Assembly: GCA_013397845.1 (NCBI GenBank)
Contig: VZTG01010316.1
Location: forward strand, 70,731 to 134,730
Origin: Melanocharis versteri
Lineage: Eukaryota; Chordata; Aves; Passeriformes; Melanocharitidae
DNA length: 64,000 nucleotides
Direction: 5' to 3'
The notes beneath the pieces were generated by a model that worked only from the letters and a program-made list of their open reading frames with translations, was not told where the DNA came from and made no database searches. Each line of letters begins with the position of its first letter. The first letter of the stretch is position 1. Below, piece after piece: positions 13,001-25,700 of this stretch. Position numbers and translations under genes: made by a program.

Positions 13001-14174
13001 ATGCTTTTTGCCATCACTATCCTTATTCAATATACATAAAGATATTTAACATTACTTTTTAATGGAAGAGGTATTAAACCAAGGAATTAGTTCTTACATT
13101 TTTATTTGAATCCCATGTACCCAAGAATGAGTTCATACTAGCTGGCTTTCAAAGAGACAAAGCCTTTGCAGCTGCTAAATAAATGGGGTCAAAGCCGTGC
13201 TCAGTAAGTCCTTTTCATTGTTAAATACCAAATAGAAATGTTAGCATCCCTTTTAAGTCCAACCCTCATTCTTTTGCCCTGAAAAGCAAAGGCATCCTAT
13301 TTTTTGTTGTCAGATGATGAAGAGTGATATTTTTTTTTTAAATGAGGTATGATAGCAATAAGAGAAGAAAAACACCCAATGTCCTCTTATCATAGATATC
13401 AGGAATGATTAATTTTAACAATAATAAAAAGGTCCCATTTATGGCATTTCAAGCTATCACAAGCATAGAAATTATTATTTTCAGATAATCATCATATAAA
13501 TCAATGGTAAGATCTAATAAATGTCTTTTTGAATCACTTCCCTCCAATAGATTCCATGAAAATAGTGCATATTCATTGTCTTGCTAAAATGAAATTGGAC
13601 ATAACTTCATTAAAAACCTCAAGTGTTAGATCTGGGGTTTGTGAAATGACTTTCCATGCCATTTCCTTTTGCATCTTGTCACACGGAGTCAAAACTGTCT
13701 ATTTAAATTTCCTCTTTCAATTCTCTGAGCTTTAGAAAGACTCAGATTGTATTTGAAGTACTTTCAACTCCTGTGTACATCCATCAAGAATCGTCAGTTG
13801 GATGCATCAATTAATTGAAAGGACTTTAGGATGCAAGTTATTTAATTTTTATATTTGTTATTCTGTTATTCTGAAGGTGAGAACTGCAAAATATCTGGGA
13901 ACTTGTTTACATTTTCTTCAAGCATAAAGACAACCAAAACATTTTTGTTTGTTTTTTTCTGCCTTGCATTACTCCAGCAGATTGCCCTTTGGGCTATGAC
14001 TTTGCACCTAATACTGTGATATTTCAGGAGCAGTACTTGTGCAGGTGAGTGGGGATTCCATCAAGTCTGCAGAGTAGTTATTAAGCACATTTTTCAGCTT
14101 TCTAAATTTTTATTCTTGCTATTTACTGCTGATTTTAAGACCAAAATTGATTACTAAGGCTAATCCTACGTTCT
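7091..14174. other. Unique, mostly AT-rich non-coding sequence
   Basis: No gene is recognised in these 7 kb. Open frames are mostly under 100 codons and show no domains. A segment at 10276-10340 sits between an acceptor-like and a donor-like site and is discussed as a finding. A minor CpG cluster lies at 12863-12965. The remainder shows only short homopolymers. Confidence 0.55.
12863..12965. other. Small CpG cluster
   Basis: About seven CpGs in about 100 bases, including two CGCG-type sites, stand out from a CpG-depleted background. No exon structure or repeat identity could be assigned. It may be a young insertion remnant or a small regulatory site. Confidence 0.2.
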
Positions 14175-14800
14175 TGTCATCATAGGTCAGTCGACTTCAT
14201 CCAGTCACCCTGTTACCAGGCCAACACCTTGGCTTTGGAAGAAGCTTGTTGTTGTAATGGTATCCAGTGGGGTAGAGTGCTCAGATTCTTTTCAGTTTTT
14301 TTTTTTCCAGTAATTAACCTCTTTCCCCATTAAGTAGTGATGCCCAGTTTTTAATTTAGATTAGTTTTGCTTAGGGTTCAGCTCTTGATCCTTGTAATCT
14401 TCCTTCCGCATATTACGCAGCCTTTCCTGTCTGATGTTTTCTTTCCAGGGTAGTATTTATGCACTATAATCAGATCTTTTCTAAATGTACTTTTTCAAAT
14501 GAGTTATTAAGATCTGTCTTGTCTGGTCTGTCACAGTAAAGGATTTTGTCCAACTCTCAAATAGTTTTTGTAGTCTCTCTGTTTTCCTAATGCCTTTAGA
14601 GAGCATTGATCCCAGAAGTGGACACATCATTCCAGCACTGATCTTTATCAATGTTGTTATCTCAAAGAAGGAAATCAGACCTTTTTGACATAATTATTTT
14701 GTCACATTGACAAATGTTAGCTACTTTTTTATTGGTAAATGCTACTTAGTTTTCTATTGAATCTGCAATTCCTTCAACTCATTCCTAAAGAAATATTCTC
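14175..14800 (-). mobile_element. Ancient CR1-family LINE fragment (3' part)
   Basis: From about 14178 the sequence follows the 3' end of old CR1-type LINEs of turtles, crocodilians and birds, in reverse orientation. A GGTCAG start is followed by an ATCCAGT...CCTGTTACCAGGCCAACACC block and a TTTGGAAGAAG block, matching the order in that family. A second match lies at about 14617-14640 (GTGGACACATCATTCCAGCA), which corresponds to a part several hundred bases further into the element. Divergence is high and gaps are many. The identification is from remembered consensus, so boundaries are rough. The copy is non-functional. Confidence 0.5.
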
Positions 14801-16285
14801 CCTGTCATTAGCTCGAACAGGCATGTCAACAAATATTTCTGATAAATCAAATGTTTTATTTTTTTCCCCTTTCCCACATTCTTGGGAATTGCAAATGCTT
14901 ATCAGTCCAGAGATTCCAAGTTTCCCTTAAAAAGTGGTTAGCTTCCTCCTTCAACACTTCACCTCTTCCAAAATGTCTTAAAATCAAGGGTATCAAAGCC
15001 TCTTTCTCAGGGCAGGAGAAGGGATTGCTCTTTGTGAAAGATGATCTAAATCGTGTGAAAACTTGGGAGATAATCTGCAAGTTTAGAATGCAAGTACAAA
15101 GATAGGAGTGGGATATGAACCCTCTCTGATGCCAGGAGATGCCACTGAAAGGAGAAAAGGCTTCTATCCATGCCATGATGTATTTCTTCATCCCAAGCTA
15201 GTTTCAAAATTCACTCTCAAACTCTACAAGCCAGCTGCAGATATTCTGAATAACACTGAACAATATTGGATGAGAATTGCATTGATTTCTGCAGAACCAC
15301 ACATGCAGCATGATATTGCTCAACGTGACTCAAAATTAGAAAAAATTGGCCCCAAAGAAAATGACTCATGCTCATCTCCCTTTGCAGTTATTTTAATACT
15401 GAAGCAATTAGAACAGAGCCTGACTATTTCTCTTGTTTCTTTCTCCCCAGTCCATTAAAAGCTCTCTTTTATGCCAATCCACTGGCACCATGTCCAGGTA
15501 GCTGATGACTATCTTGTTAACAAGATGATTAATGATTTTATTCCAAGTAGTTAATATTCTACACAATCATTTTACACAACTGTCAGACTGAAAGATCCTA
15601 AGCACAGTTTCTGCTACTTAAATACTACAAAAAATAATCTTTATCACATTTATTGAGAGGTGAAAAATGCAGAAAGCTTATAAATGCTACTTTAAATCGA
15701 ACAAAACCCTCTCAGTAAATGAACTTTACTGATCCGAGTACTGTATCTGTCTTGTAGCCTGGGACATGCAGAGTCCTGTGTGCTCCCTAGCCACCCCTTT
15801 GACAGAAAGGAAACAATCCTGGAGAATGCTTTTGAGAAAGGCTCTCAAAGTGCAGGATCACAACATATTCTTTGAAGGAGGGTAGCCAGAAAACACTTGT
15901 GGTTTGTAGAGATTCATGATGAAATAACTCCAATTTTGTGACAATTTTACAATTATTCTTTTCCTAGTACATTGTAGAAAATAACTTAATTGCCTCCCTA
16001 CCTCTGCAATACTGCAGTCAGAATTTCAGTCAGAGCCCTTGAAATCAATAGGAGCTGAAGATAAGATGTGGTTGTGAAATGTTGGTTTTCTGAACAAGAA
16101 ATGTGCTTAACCTGAATACTGGTGACATTTTGACGGAAAAAAAAATATTAAAAAAGAGCAGGAGTCTGGATAGATACTGGTGCATTTTCTCTTTGTTAAA
16201 GAAAAGCACAAGAATTCATGATCATAAATCAAGGTAATTTTTTGATATTTTTTCCCATTGAAAAAAAACATTTTCCTTCTATCAT
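14801..16285. other. Unique non-coding sequence
   Basis: No genes are recognised. Overlapping open frames of 84-116 codons on both strands at 14851-15458 share no features with known proteins. The sequence is AT-rich with ordinary homopolymer runs. Confidence 0.5.
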
Positions 16286-16289
16286 CCTA

Positions 16290-17030
16290 ATAAAATGAGC
16301 CATCCTGGTTTAGACCAACAACCCTTTTAGTTCAACATCCAGAATCCCACTGTGCCCATAAGTACACAGTTACATCACTGTCTAGGAAAGTGCAAGAGCA
16401 GGCCAAGCATTTGTAATACTTCCCTCTTATATTTTCTTAGCATTTAGTTATTTCCGCGTGGGTATCTCCTGAGCTGGATTGGTTCCTGTGTATCCCATAG
16501 CAGCGGACTCCTCTCACATGAGCACCTTCCCTGGCAACTTCATCAGTTTTTGGTGTCCACAGGGTCATCTCTCAGGAGCTCTGCAGATCTGCTACTCCAT
16601 ATGTGAGGGACCACCAGCTTCCACTAATCCAATCCTTTTTTAAGATGATTCCTGGTAACTTCATTTGCAGTTCTGATATGAGAAGAGGAAGTGAACAGTT
16701 GAATCCTATCCACTCTTTCCAGATCACTGATGATTTTGCAGCTTTCTTCTGTATCTCTATGAATATTTCCTTTCCCAAATGGAAACACGCTGGTATAAAA
16801 AGCAGTTCCTCACAGAGAAACTGGTCTTGAACCTGATTCCCTTCCTGCCCTGCTCTGAAAGTTTTCCAGTTCTGTGTATTTATTAAAGATGAGGAGATCA
16901 GAACTGTGTTGTGTTCATAATGTGGATCAGCCATGGATTTATGCGGTAATGTTTTCCTCTTATAACATGTGTAAGGATGTTTTCATTAGTTTCGGCTTTC
17001 CTATTTGCCTTAAGAAATCGTGGGTGTGAA
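16290..17030 (-). mobile_element. Ancient CR1-family LINE fragment, about 740 bp
   Basis: The left end (AGCCATCCTGGTTTAGACCA, then TTTAGTTCAACATCC) matches the reversed 3' end of the CR1 type widespread in turtles and crocodilians. Co-linear matches follow along the element: GGAAAGTGCAAGAG at about 16385, a GATATGAGAAGAGGAAGTGAA block at about 16675, ATCACTGATGATTTTGCAG at about 16723, and a long match at 16854-16950 including GATCAGAACTG and CCATGGATTTAT. The order is preserved over more than 600 bases, which makes chance unlikely. The copy is strongly diverged, so insertion predates modern birds. A 120-codon minus frame at 16572-16934 lies wholly within it and is not a gene. Confidence 0.65.
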
Positions 17031-20000
17031 TACCGGGAGGATATACGATAGCTGTTTTAGGAGTCCAGGGGAAAAGTTGTGCATGTGTCTAACAGCATAT
17101 AGTCATGCAACGGTTTACCCACTTTCCGAAGTACTTGCTTACATGCTGAGAAGCTGAAGACATCTTTTCCTTCTTTTGGGCTGAGACATTTTTAAAGACT
17201 GCTGCACTAATTTTATATGTACAAGAAAGCATCACTCAGGCTCAGTAATGTTCCCTCTGCTCTATGCTGCTGTCACCATCCCCCCATTGCTTCCAGCCAT
17301 GTTGAGATGTGTATGAGCAGTGCTCCTGCTCCATACATTGGCTCGGTTCTTTGGAACACATCTATCCGACATAAATTAATTCAAACTTGTTTTTCATATC
17401 AGCTCAGATGTAAGCTTGTTTTACAAAGACATTCTAGCATAAAAGTAAAATGCACACCAAAATGTTCATATTAGACTTTTTGCTATATTAATTAACTATA
17501 GAGAGTAGATGGATTGGTTTTCTTTGCATTACTGTAGCAGTACTTGATAAAAAAATGTAGCACCATACCACAAATAATAGCGTAGTTACATGATTTAGTT
17601 TTACACTAGCTACTAGTTCTGCACACGCTTTATAGTAATAAGCTTTTACCTTATTGTTCTCTGGTAGGCAAAGTGAATAATTGGAAATGTAATTCCAAGC
17701 TTCACTGGCAGTAAGAACAGTGCTTGTTTTGTAAGCAGGATAATGTAGAGACATGTCAAAGCATTACTGATTCTTCAATATCTCTGGCGGTATGATGCTC
17801 TGAACATATTTCTCAAGAGGATAATGAACAGCAGGCTGTTCACATCAGCTTGCTTGCCTTTTTTTTTTTTTTTAGATTTACTTTATCTTCACAACAGAAT
17901 TTCTTTGCTGCTGTTTTTCAGCAGCAGCTGTTCTGCTTTACATTGATGCTCCATTCCACTTGATGGGTTCTGAAAGATATGGTGGTGGTCCATCTATTTT
18001 TCTCACTCTAGAAAGATGTAAGCTCAAATTCAGGTTCAATTCTATTCTATGGTTCTGCTCTGAGAACATGGGATCTCTCTTTGTCTTGCTCTAATTTCCA
18101 GAGAATTTGGTGTAAATGTAAAAGGTCCCCCAAAGAACACAACTGCTACAATTTCTAGAAGGCAAATGAAGTTAAATTTAGCCTGCTTTGTATTTCCATG
18201 AGCTAATTTCTGTTCTGAAGAAATAATGCTAGGGGACTTTCTTGTAAGTGTTACTCCCAAGAGATGCTATGATGAAGCAATTTTTAACTAGAGAGGGTCT
18301 ATATTACATTCTTATCTGCTGAGTTGTGATTGTGTTGGAATTCGTTTAGTACATAAATTCACAGACTTTAACTCATGGCAAGCTACATGTATTTCCCCTG
18401 ATTTGCTGCAGTGTTCCCTAAAGGCCTCCTATCCTGCTTTTACCCATGTTCTTCTGTGATACAACAGGGACTATGTGCCTGCAGTCATGTAGAATTTAGC
18501 TGAATTTGAGAATAGTTGCTCAGTTAAAAAAAAATCAAATAATGTTTAGCAAAATATCTCCTCTGAATGAGTAAAATTGAGCCCTCTCAAATAACTAAAT
18601 AAGTACTGAGTTTTTATGACTGTTTTAAATTCTGAGTTAAGTTTAAGTTTTTAAGTACTGAGGTAATTTCAATAAAACCCTGCTGATGTTCTTTACAACA
18701 TGATTGGCTGAATCCTTTTAAGGATTATTAGTAGTCTGAATTTTCCACAAAGAAAAAGTTGTTTTCCATGGTGCTGGTCAATGATTAAGTTTATCTATAT
18801 CTGTCCTACATTTCCTGCTAGCTAGTGTCTTATCTGGAAAGTCATAAGACGTTTCTTGGGTACCTCAACTAAATAGAATGAAAAATCAGTTTGCAGCATT
18901 TCTTTGATGTTTTGCCAAAAACCAATGAAGAAGTCTTAGAATGCTGATGTCATTCCATATTGAATTATTCTTTTGATGAAAAGTATCAGCCCTAAAGTTA
19001 TGCTTATCACTTTGTATGCCCTATACACATAAAATCATAGATACTATTGCAGGAGTCTTTTGCCTTAATTTAGTATAAAAGCAAGATTTTTTTATACTTT
19101 CCTTGTTGCCCGGATTAAAAACTACTTCAAGCAATATAATGACCCTTTTTGGTTAAAGAAAGGTGTGTTCATGTACAAACCAGTAGAACTACATAACCTT
19201 GCTACTTTCTGAGGGTGAAATGACAATAGTTTCAGGCATTATTTAAAAGGATGGTATCCACTGTAGCATTAGCAGCTGTAAAACTGCCAAGTGAATGAAA
19301 CCATGCGTAGGAAAACTGCTGAATACTTTATTGAGAGAGGTTGTAAGCTACTCATCCCTGAACAGACATACATTATGGAGTAAGGTGAGGATACTGGGGA
19401 GGATGAGAGAATGAGGATTTCTTTTTGCTTAAGGAGATAAAATTTAGAGCAAAGGGTGCTCTGTACTTTTGAATGAAAGATACCTGATGGTTTTGGGGTC
19501 TCCAAATGTAGAGGAGAGAGAACTGAGTGAAGGTTTGGTGTCAGCTCTTTCAGGAGCAGTGTATGACAGAGTTATGGAGCTGCAGGTCAGCAGTTTTAAA
19601 ATAGACAGCTTCCACATGAGAGGGGCATTGCTGCTCCCTCCATGGATTTTGGTGCACAATTCAACTTCTCCTCCTTTTCTCCCTGTGTCCAGAAACTACC
19701 AAGACCATCCAGAAGAGCATTTAGCCCTTCCTGTGTACATGGATAAAAGAGGACCTCACTAATCAGGCCTATGAAGCTAAGACAATCTCAGTTAATCAAA
19801 TTTCCTGTTTATTCTGGGGGAAATGAACAGCAAAATGAACTGATATGTCTCACAAGTAAGTTTCATCTTATTAATTTAAAAAAAAATCAAAGTGAGACTT
19901 TTTATCTTTACATTTGTGTTTTCAAGCAAAAGTTTCTGAAGTGATGCCTGCATTACTGGGATAGAAAGCCACATGTTAGCTCTGCCCATGCTCCAGGGCA

Positions 20001-21895
20001 GCAGAGAACAGAGCCAGAGCAAGTCTCAAAAGTAGGCAGACAGGGCAGGACTTACCAACTGCACTGAGCTGATTCTGTATCAGCTACTGCTGGCTTCTCC
20101 GTCAGAGCCCCAACATCTAATCCTGGAGACCCGTGGCAAGGTACTAAGTTTTTTTGTGAGTCATTTAATTTTTGCTTTAGATGATGACAAATTCTGTATT
20201 TTGAATCTACCTTTTTCTTTTGCTCCCCCCCACCCCAAAAGTGAATGTGAACAAGAAAAATTATAGGAGTGAGCATAAAAGAAATGCTAAATTTGAAATT
20301 AAATGAAGTTCAGATAATCATCTGTCACTCAGTTTCCCAGTATTATCCCTTAATAACCTTATTGTCTCTTTGCCTATTTGCTTCTTATCTATTTAAAACA
20401 GTTGTTTATCATTCACAGCCTGATTGGTTCATCATCTATTTCCAAAAAAAAGCAAAGATAATATTCCTAGGACCCAGATAGCTTTTCCTTCTTTTTTGTT
20501 CCATTAGTTGATGAGAAAGCAGGGAATTAGCATAAAAACTCCCAACACTTTGCTAGCTCTAGATTAAAGATGGCCTTGAAATACAGGGCTTGGAGCCAGA
20601 TCCATCTTTCCCAAAGTTTGGATGGGATCAGATTTGAGCTTTAGGGGCTGGCAAAAAGCTAATTCCAGGCTAGCAAAGCATAAAGCCCAGGAAAAGCACA
20701 GCCTTTTGTTCCAAGTGAATAACTGAGAGACACTGAGGGCACTGGCTGTCAATTGCTCAACATATTTAGTGTGTGGAATACTCTGGGCTCCCATAAATCC
20801 AGAATTAAGCTGTATAAATTGCTAAAACACGTGCTGAATTTGAAGTGGCCAAAGAACCTCGAGCCTGGCACAGTGGACCCCAAGAAGCTACTGCTGTGGA
20901 TGCCTACAAACACATTCATCTTCACTCATGGAATAATTAAGATACAGTCAGTAGGTCTGGTTTTACCAGGCAGTAAGTAAGTGGATGCATGTGTGCTCCA
21001 CGAATGAGAATTTCAGGTTTGAAATAGCACTTTTGGGAGTAGTTAACTAAGGGATATTTTACTTTGTGTTAGAGTACTCCCACATCAGCGTGTTTTTAGA
21101 CGTGTTGCTGCTGTGAGGACTGGCAGCAGAGCTCTGTGTTAATCTACGTGTACAAACTGAAGCCCTTTCCCAGCTGTTTGTGTAAGGATGCTCCCACCAG
21201 ACCCAGCAGTAAATTGGTGCTGGGCTGTTAGAACTCATGATGGATGTCAGCCACACTACCCTGTGGTGTGCTGTTGGCCACAGAAATACATTTGTTGTAC
21301 CAAGTAGATACAGGCTGGCAGAGGGCTGCAGGTGGTTACCCACATGTGTCAGTCTCTTGTGCAGAGGAGAATAAACATCATGTACCAACTCCACAAACAC
21401 CTAAATCTTGCCTTTGCTGGTGGCTCTTGCCTGTATTTCTTTGGCACGTTGCACAGGAACTCTGTAGGGTATTTCGGCACACATTGAAATGGGAAAAGTC
21501 ACTGAGTTAAATATGAGTAAAATCAGATAACAGATCCACTGCCACACCCATCTTCCCTTCAGGTGCTCTTGGGTGAAATTAAATATTGATTGGTTAAGAT
21601 GTTCTTGCATCCTCAGTTTCCAGCCTGATCTGCAATGGCAATATTGTGTGCAGAGCCTGGAGGGGGCTGGCTGAAGGACAGGATGGGTTCAAGCACCTGT
21701 GAGACAGAATGGGATTGTATTATTGGTGTCAGGATCTCAGCCAGATAGCTGAAGAAGTTACCCCAGCAGATCATCTCTTGGGGATTGGACGTGCAAAAGT
21801 CTGAGATATTTTTAAACAAACCAGAACTGGTGGCACAGAGACCTGCGTGCTGGGCTGTGAGTGAGGGGGCTGGAGAGCACGTTTGGCTGTGGTGT
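17031..21895. other. Unique non-coding sequence
   Basis: AT-rich sequence with a T15 run at 17859-17873 and no recognised gene. Minus-strand and plus-strand frames near 19444-19762 and 21059-21510 overlap each other and look like chance. A GTAAGTAAG donor-like site at about 20971 lacks a convincing exon upstream. Confidence 0.5.
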
Positions 21896-21942
21896 GGGTG
21901 GGATTGGGAGCCTTGGGCAGGTGGGGTAAGGGGATGAGGGGG
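21896..21942 (+). other. G-quadruplex motif
   Basis: Seven runs of three to five guanines occur in 47 bases on the plus strand: GGG at 21896, 21900, 21906 and 21915, GGGG at 21923 and 21930, and GGGGG at 21938. Loops are 1, 3, 6, 5, 3 and 4 bases. Any four neighbouring runs satisfy the usual G3+N1-7 rule, so several alternative quadruplexes are possible. It is the strongest such motif I noticed in the window. The C-rich complement makes a proline- and serine-rich chance frame on the minus strand (21613-22002). Confidence 0.8.
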
Positions 21943-22601
21943 CAGAAACCACTGCTGCTGTGGCCACACAGTGGGCTGTTGGACATAATGAGGCAATATC
22001 ACTTGGCAGTATCACCTCGTGTGTGGGGTCAGAATGAACCGGAATGACTGAAATGCTCCACTAATTCCTCATCTCCAGGAGTGTAATCTGTTACAATTAC
22101 TGAGCTACATCAGTTTAACAGATTGAAGTAAACAAAAATGATGTTTCCTACCCCAGGCTGTAAACTGTGGAAGTGGGAGAGTTGTCACAAGACTGCTCAG
22201 CTGTGGTCTGAGCTGGTGCTTCGGGTGCAGGACGAAACGAACAGCTGAGGAGGAAGCAACTGACCCAGCCTATTCAAGGGAAAACCAGCTCTTTCTTCCC
22301 TAAAGTGGTAGCTATTTCTCTTGAAGCAATCAGCAGTGAACCAGTTAATGGTGAGACCCTTGAATGTGGGCTCTGAGTTTCTGGAGGAGCACCTCACAGC
22401 CCTTGCTGCAGATGCTGGCAGGGATTTGGGTGCACGAAGCTGCCCCTGAGAAAGACAGATGTCTCTGAGGTTCTTCCCTGTGCATTCACAGTTGAATAAC
22501 ATCCCTTTGGCAGCCAAAGCAATTGTTTACAGGGAAAAGTAATGTTATTCACATTTTTACTTCTGCATTTTTTTAACCCATTTTTTAATGTGATTTAACA
22601 G
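21943..22601. other. Unique non-coding sequence
   Basis: No gene or repeat is recognised between the G-quadruplex motif and the exon-like block at 22602. A 106-codon minus frame at 22197-22517 has no recognisable domain. Confidence 0.5.
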
Positions 22602-22792
22602 CTGGAGACGAGGAGAAGGCAGCACCAGAAGAGCAGCCAACTCTCTGCAGACAGACAGAGAGTGCTCCGGGGACTACCGCTGGTCCATGGATGACAGATG
22701 GGAACTTATGGTCTATAACTTAACAGATGGATCACAGATCTGCTTTTTACTTGAATGGAGAAAATCAAATGATTATGGGGCAGCTGAATAAA
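22602..22792 (+). other. Terminal-exon-like block, status uncertain
   Basis: An AG preceded by a T-rich stretch ends at 22601. From 22594 one plus-strand frame stays open for 65 codons to a TAA at 22789-22791. That stop overlaps an AATAAA polyadenylation signal at 22787-22792, and a G/T-rich stretch follows at about 22830. The translation contains a DDRWELMVYNLTDG stretch that looks protein-like, but I do not recognise it. No upstream partner exon was found, so this could be a last exon of a coding or non-coding transcript, or chance. Only cross-species conservation or transcript data would settle it. Confidence 0.2.
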
Positions 22793-25700
22793 AGCAACTG
22801 ATCAGAAAGATCTGTGATTCAGAGTACTGATTTGGGGGGATGTAATTCGTGGGGATGAAAACCTTGTGGCAGTGACTAATGCGTAAAAGCAATGGCAAGA
22901 AAAATGAGCTATTTCCCTGATTGACATTCCTTAAAACTGTATTTCATCACATAAACATTTTTTTTTTGCTTGTGTATGTGCCACTCACACTTTTATTTCT
23001 GTAAAAAACACAATTTTTCTTCAGGAAGTGAAATTCTAATTTATTGTGGAGAGTAACATAGAGATGTAATGTTACATTTTGATGAGACATACTAGATATA
23101 CAGTTTTATAAATGTATCTATTACCCCACCCCAAATCACTTTTTGTATTTGCTTTACCACCTACCACTAAATTGACAAAACCAACAAGAATTTTTATGGC
23201 TTCTATTGATCCCCGACCCTTTGCATTGCAGTGGAACGTGGCACATTTGTGTATTTGCAATTGCTGATAGTGTGCTGTCTTATTTATTTCTGCATTGCAT
23301 GAATGCCTGTCATGGCAAGAGATACTTTTTGCTATTGTTACCTCGAAACATACTCAATAGCACTCATGGCATACAATAAATACCCTGATGACTGCACTTC
23401 TTGGTAGGCTTCAAGAGCTTTCATTGTTTCAAAACAAAGCAAAACCAAATGGGATGCAACAGAGTCATTCCAGGTAATGGAAACCCCAAGGGGTACTTTA
23501 AATTCCCCATTCCCTTCTTCCCAATTTGCTTATCAGGTTCTTAGAAAAAGTGTAGTTTAAAACACATCAGTTTCCAATATATGTAGTTACCTCTCTTTCA
23601 CCACACTGTCATGGCATGGTTGAAGTTACTTTGGGGGACAAGAATGGTTGCTTCTGTTTTGTTTTTTTTTGTTGTTTTGCTTTTTTCCCTTTTCATGTAA
23701 TGTTTTCTTTTCCCAGAATCAAGATGTTGAGTTTCTCCTCATAATTTTCCCGCCTTTCTTCCAAAGGTATGTTTTACTTTCATATCGTGTTTTTTTATAC
23801 CTAGATTTCTGAAGGAAATGAGATCTGTGCAGTCCTATTTTGTGTGCAGGTGCTTGTATCAGACTCCCCAAAACAAGTTTTGAACATGCTCAATTTCAAC
23901 CCCCTTTAACAAAACTTTGGAAACCTCTTAGCTCTTAAATTCCTACAAGACTTAGGAGAACAGGCCTCCTTGTAGATAGAAGGGCTGAGAGGTTCACCCT
24001 TTATCAGACATCAGAATCCACAGAGAAAGACAGAGAAACCCCAAATTTAAGTTTCATTAATTCTGCTCTTTATCAAATTGATTGTCTTTAGAAACTTTTT
24101 CAGTGTCGTTGCTTCAAAGATTTTTTAATCCTGAAAGTTGTTGCAATGCTTACTTTCAGCACAAAAAACGGCTCCTGACGATTACTTAATTGTAATGACC
24201 CACATAAATTATACATTCCTCTGCTGATTTGTGTGAATTCAGCATTGCATCTTATTATCCAACATTGTGTCATAGTTTATGGGATGATTGTATAAAAGAG
24301 GGAGAAAAGGAAGCCTCCAGGAGAACACAGACATGAACCCAGTGAGAAGAAACACCGGAAGTACTTAAAATACTTGTTTAGTTAAAAGATGGCAATGCTT
24401 GCGAGAAGAGAGCATCACACCTGACATGCTGTCATGTCATGGTCGTAGACTTAACACTGTCCTATGATTGAGTGTAAAAAAAAAAACCCCATAGATATAA
24501 AGTAGATGTCTTTCAGTTGAGTCTAACAGACCATTAATACAGTCTGTATACCTTCTGAACATCACAGAAAACAAGTTGGTTGTTACTGCCTCTTTGTGAA
24601 AGGAGTTAAAGTATTTCATTTCAAAGCTCCTGTCTCAGATTTACAACAAATTGCAGAAGTCATTATACTCAACAACTTCAATGCTATATTGTATTTGGGG
24701 CTGGGATCAGAAGGCTTTTTGGAATCCAAGTATCTTCTTGTGCTGCTCATGGTATCTCCTTGTGTACAACTGGAAGTGAAGTTATTTTTTGGTGGCTGAC
24801 AAGAGTGAGGGTCCTATTGGATCTTACTGTGACACATCTGCTCCTGTGCAGTTAGCCTCCATTTCTGGCGCAACTGTGCACATGAGAATAAAGAATTAAA
24901 GCAAGATGGGGACTGGAAGGGGTATCTGGATGTTGTCTGGTTCAGACTCCTGCTCAAAGTGGGTTCCGGTACTCCAGGAACTTGTTGAGTCAAATTTTTA
25001 AACTCTCCAGGATGGAATTGCCACAACTTTCCTGGGCCATCTACTCCAGTTGTACTCAGTCTTGTGATGAAGGATTTTTTACTTTAATGCTCATATTCAT
25101 TCCCTGTTCTCTTCTTCTTTGCTGGTCTCTGTGCTTATGGTGGGTGATTTTGCACTGGGAGATTGTGCAGGAGCTTGAACAAAGATCACTAGAGCTAAAA
25201 TCATGTGTTTCTTGAGGTACTTTTGTTGCTTAGACGTTGCAGCTAGGATAAGTAACCTTGGTAGACTGGCCACAGTCACAAACTAGTAATAATTCCCAGA
25301 GCGTTTCTGTGACTCAGAACCCTGAAGGAGCTTTCTTTTAGCATCATTTCCAGGCATTTCAGCTGTGGTGGCTAAATATGTATAGGATAACATTGGAGCA
25401 TTTTGCATGAGAATGCACAAATTGGACTTAGGAGTAGTTTTGATGTAGCCCCAAATCTTTGTCAGTCTCTTGACCCACACATCCAGAAGAGGAGAGAGCA
25501 GAGCAATTAATGATGATGGACCCTAATGGAGTCTAAAGCAGCACTCTGTTTTGGAGGGAGGTGGGATGATTCTCCAGTCAAAGTCATGTATCCTGGATAA
25601 CTGTAGGGGAAGAGGATTTGAGCTGTATTTATGCTTCATTCAGTTAAATCTGAAAACATTAGAGATGAAATGATGTTGATGGCAAACCTTACCCCAGGTA

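Noticed and set aside
13981..14260. Two exon-like segments with matching phase (CPLGYDFAPN... then SVDFIQSPCYQ...), good acceptor and GTGAGT donor, 140-bp intron, suggesting a cysteine-rich protein.
   Set aside because: The second segment aligns with the reversed 3' end of an ancient CR1 element, so its reading frame is a coincidence, and the first segment has no other support.
16572..16934. 120-codon minus-strand open frame.
   Set aside because: It lies entirely inside the ancient CR1 copy at 16290-17030, in a part not expected to encode ORF2.
18025..18055. ATTCTATTCTATGGTTCTG considered as a CR1 terminal repeat.
   Set aside because: The upstream sequence shows none of the CR1 3' landmarks.
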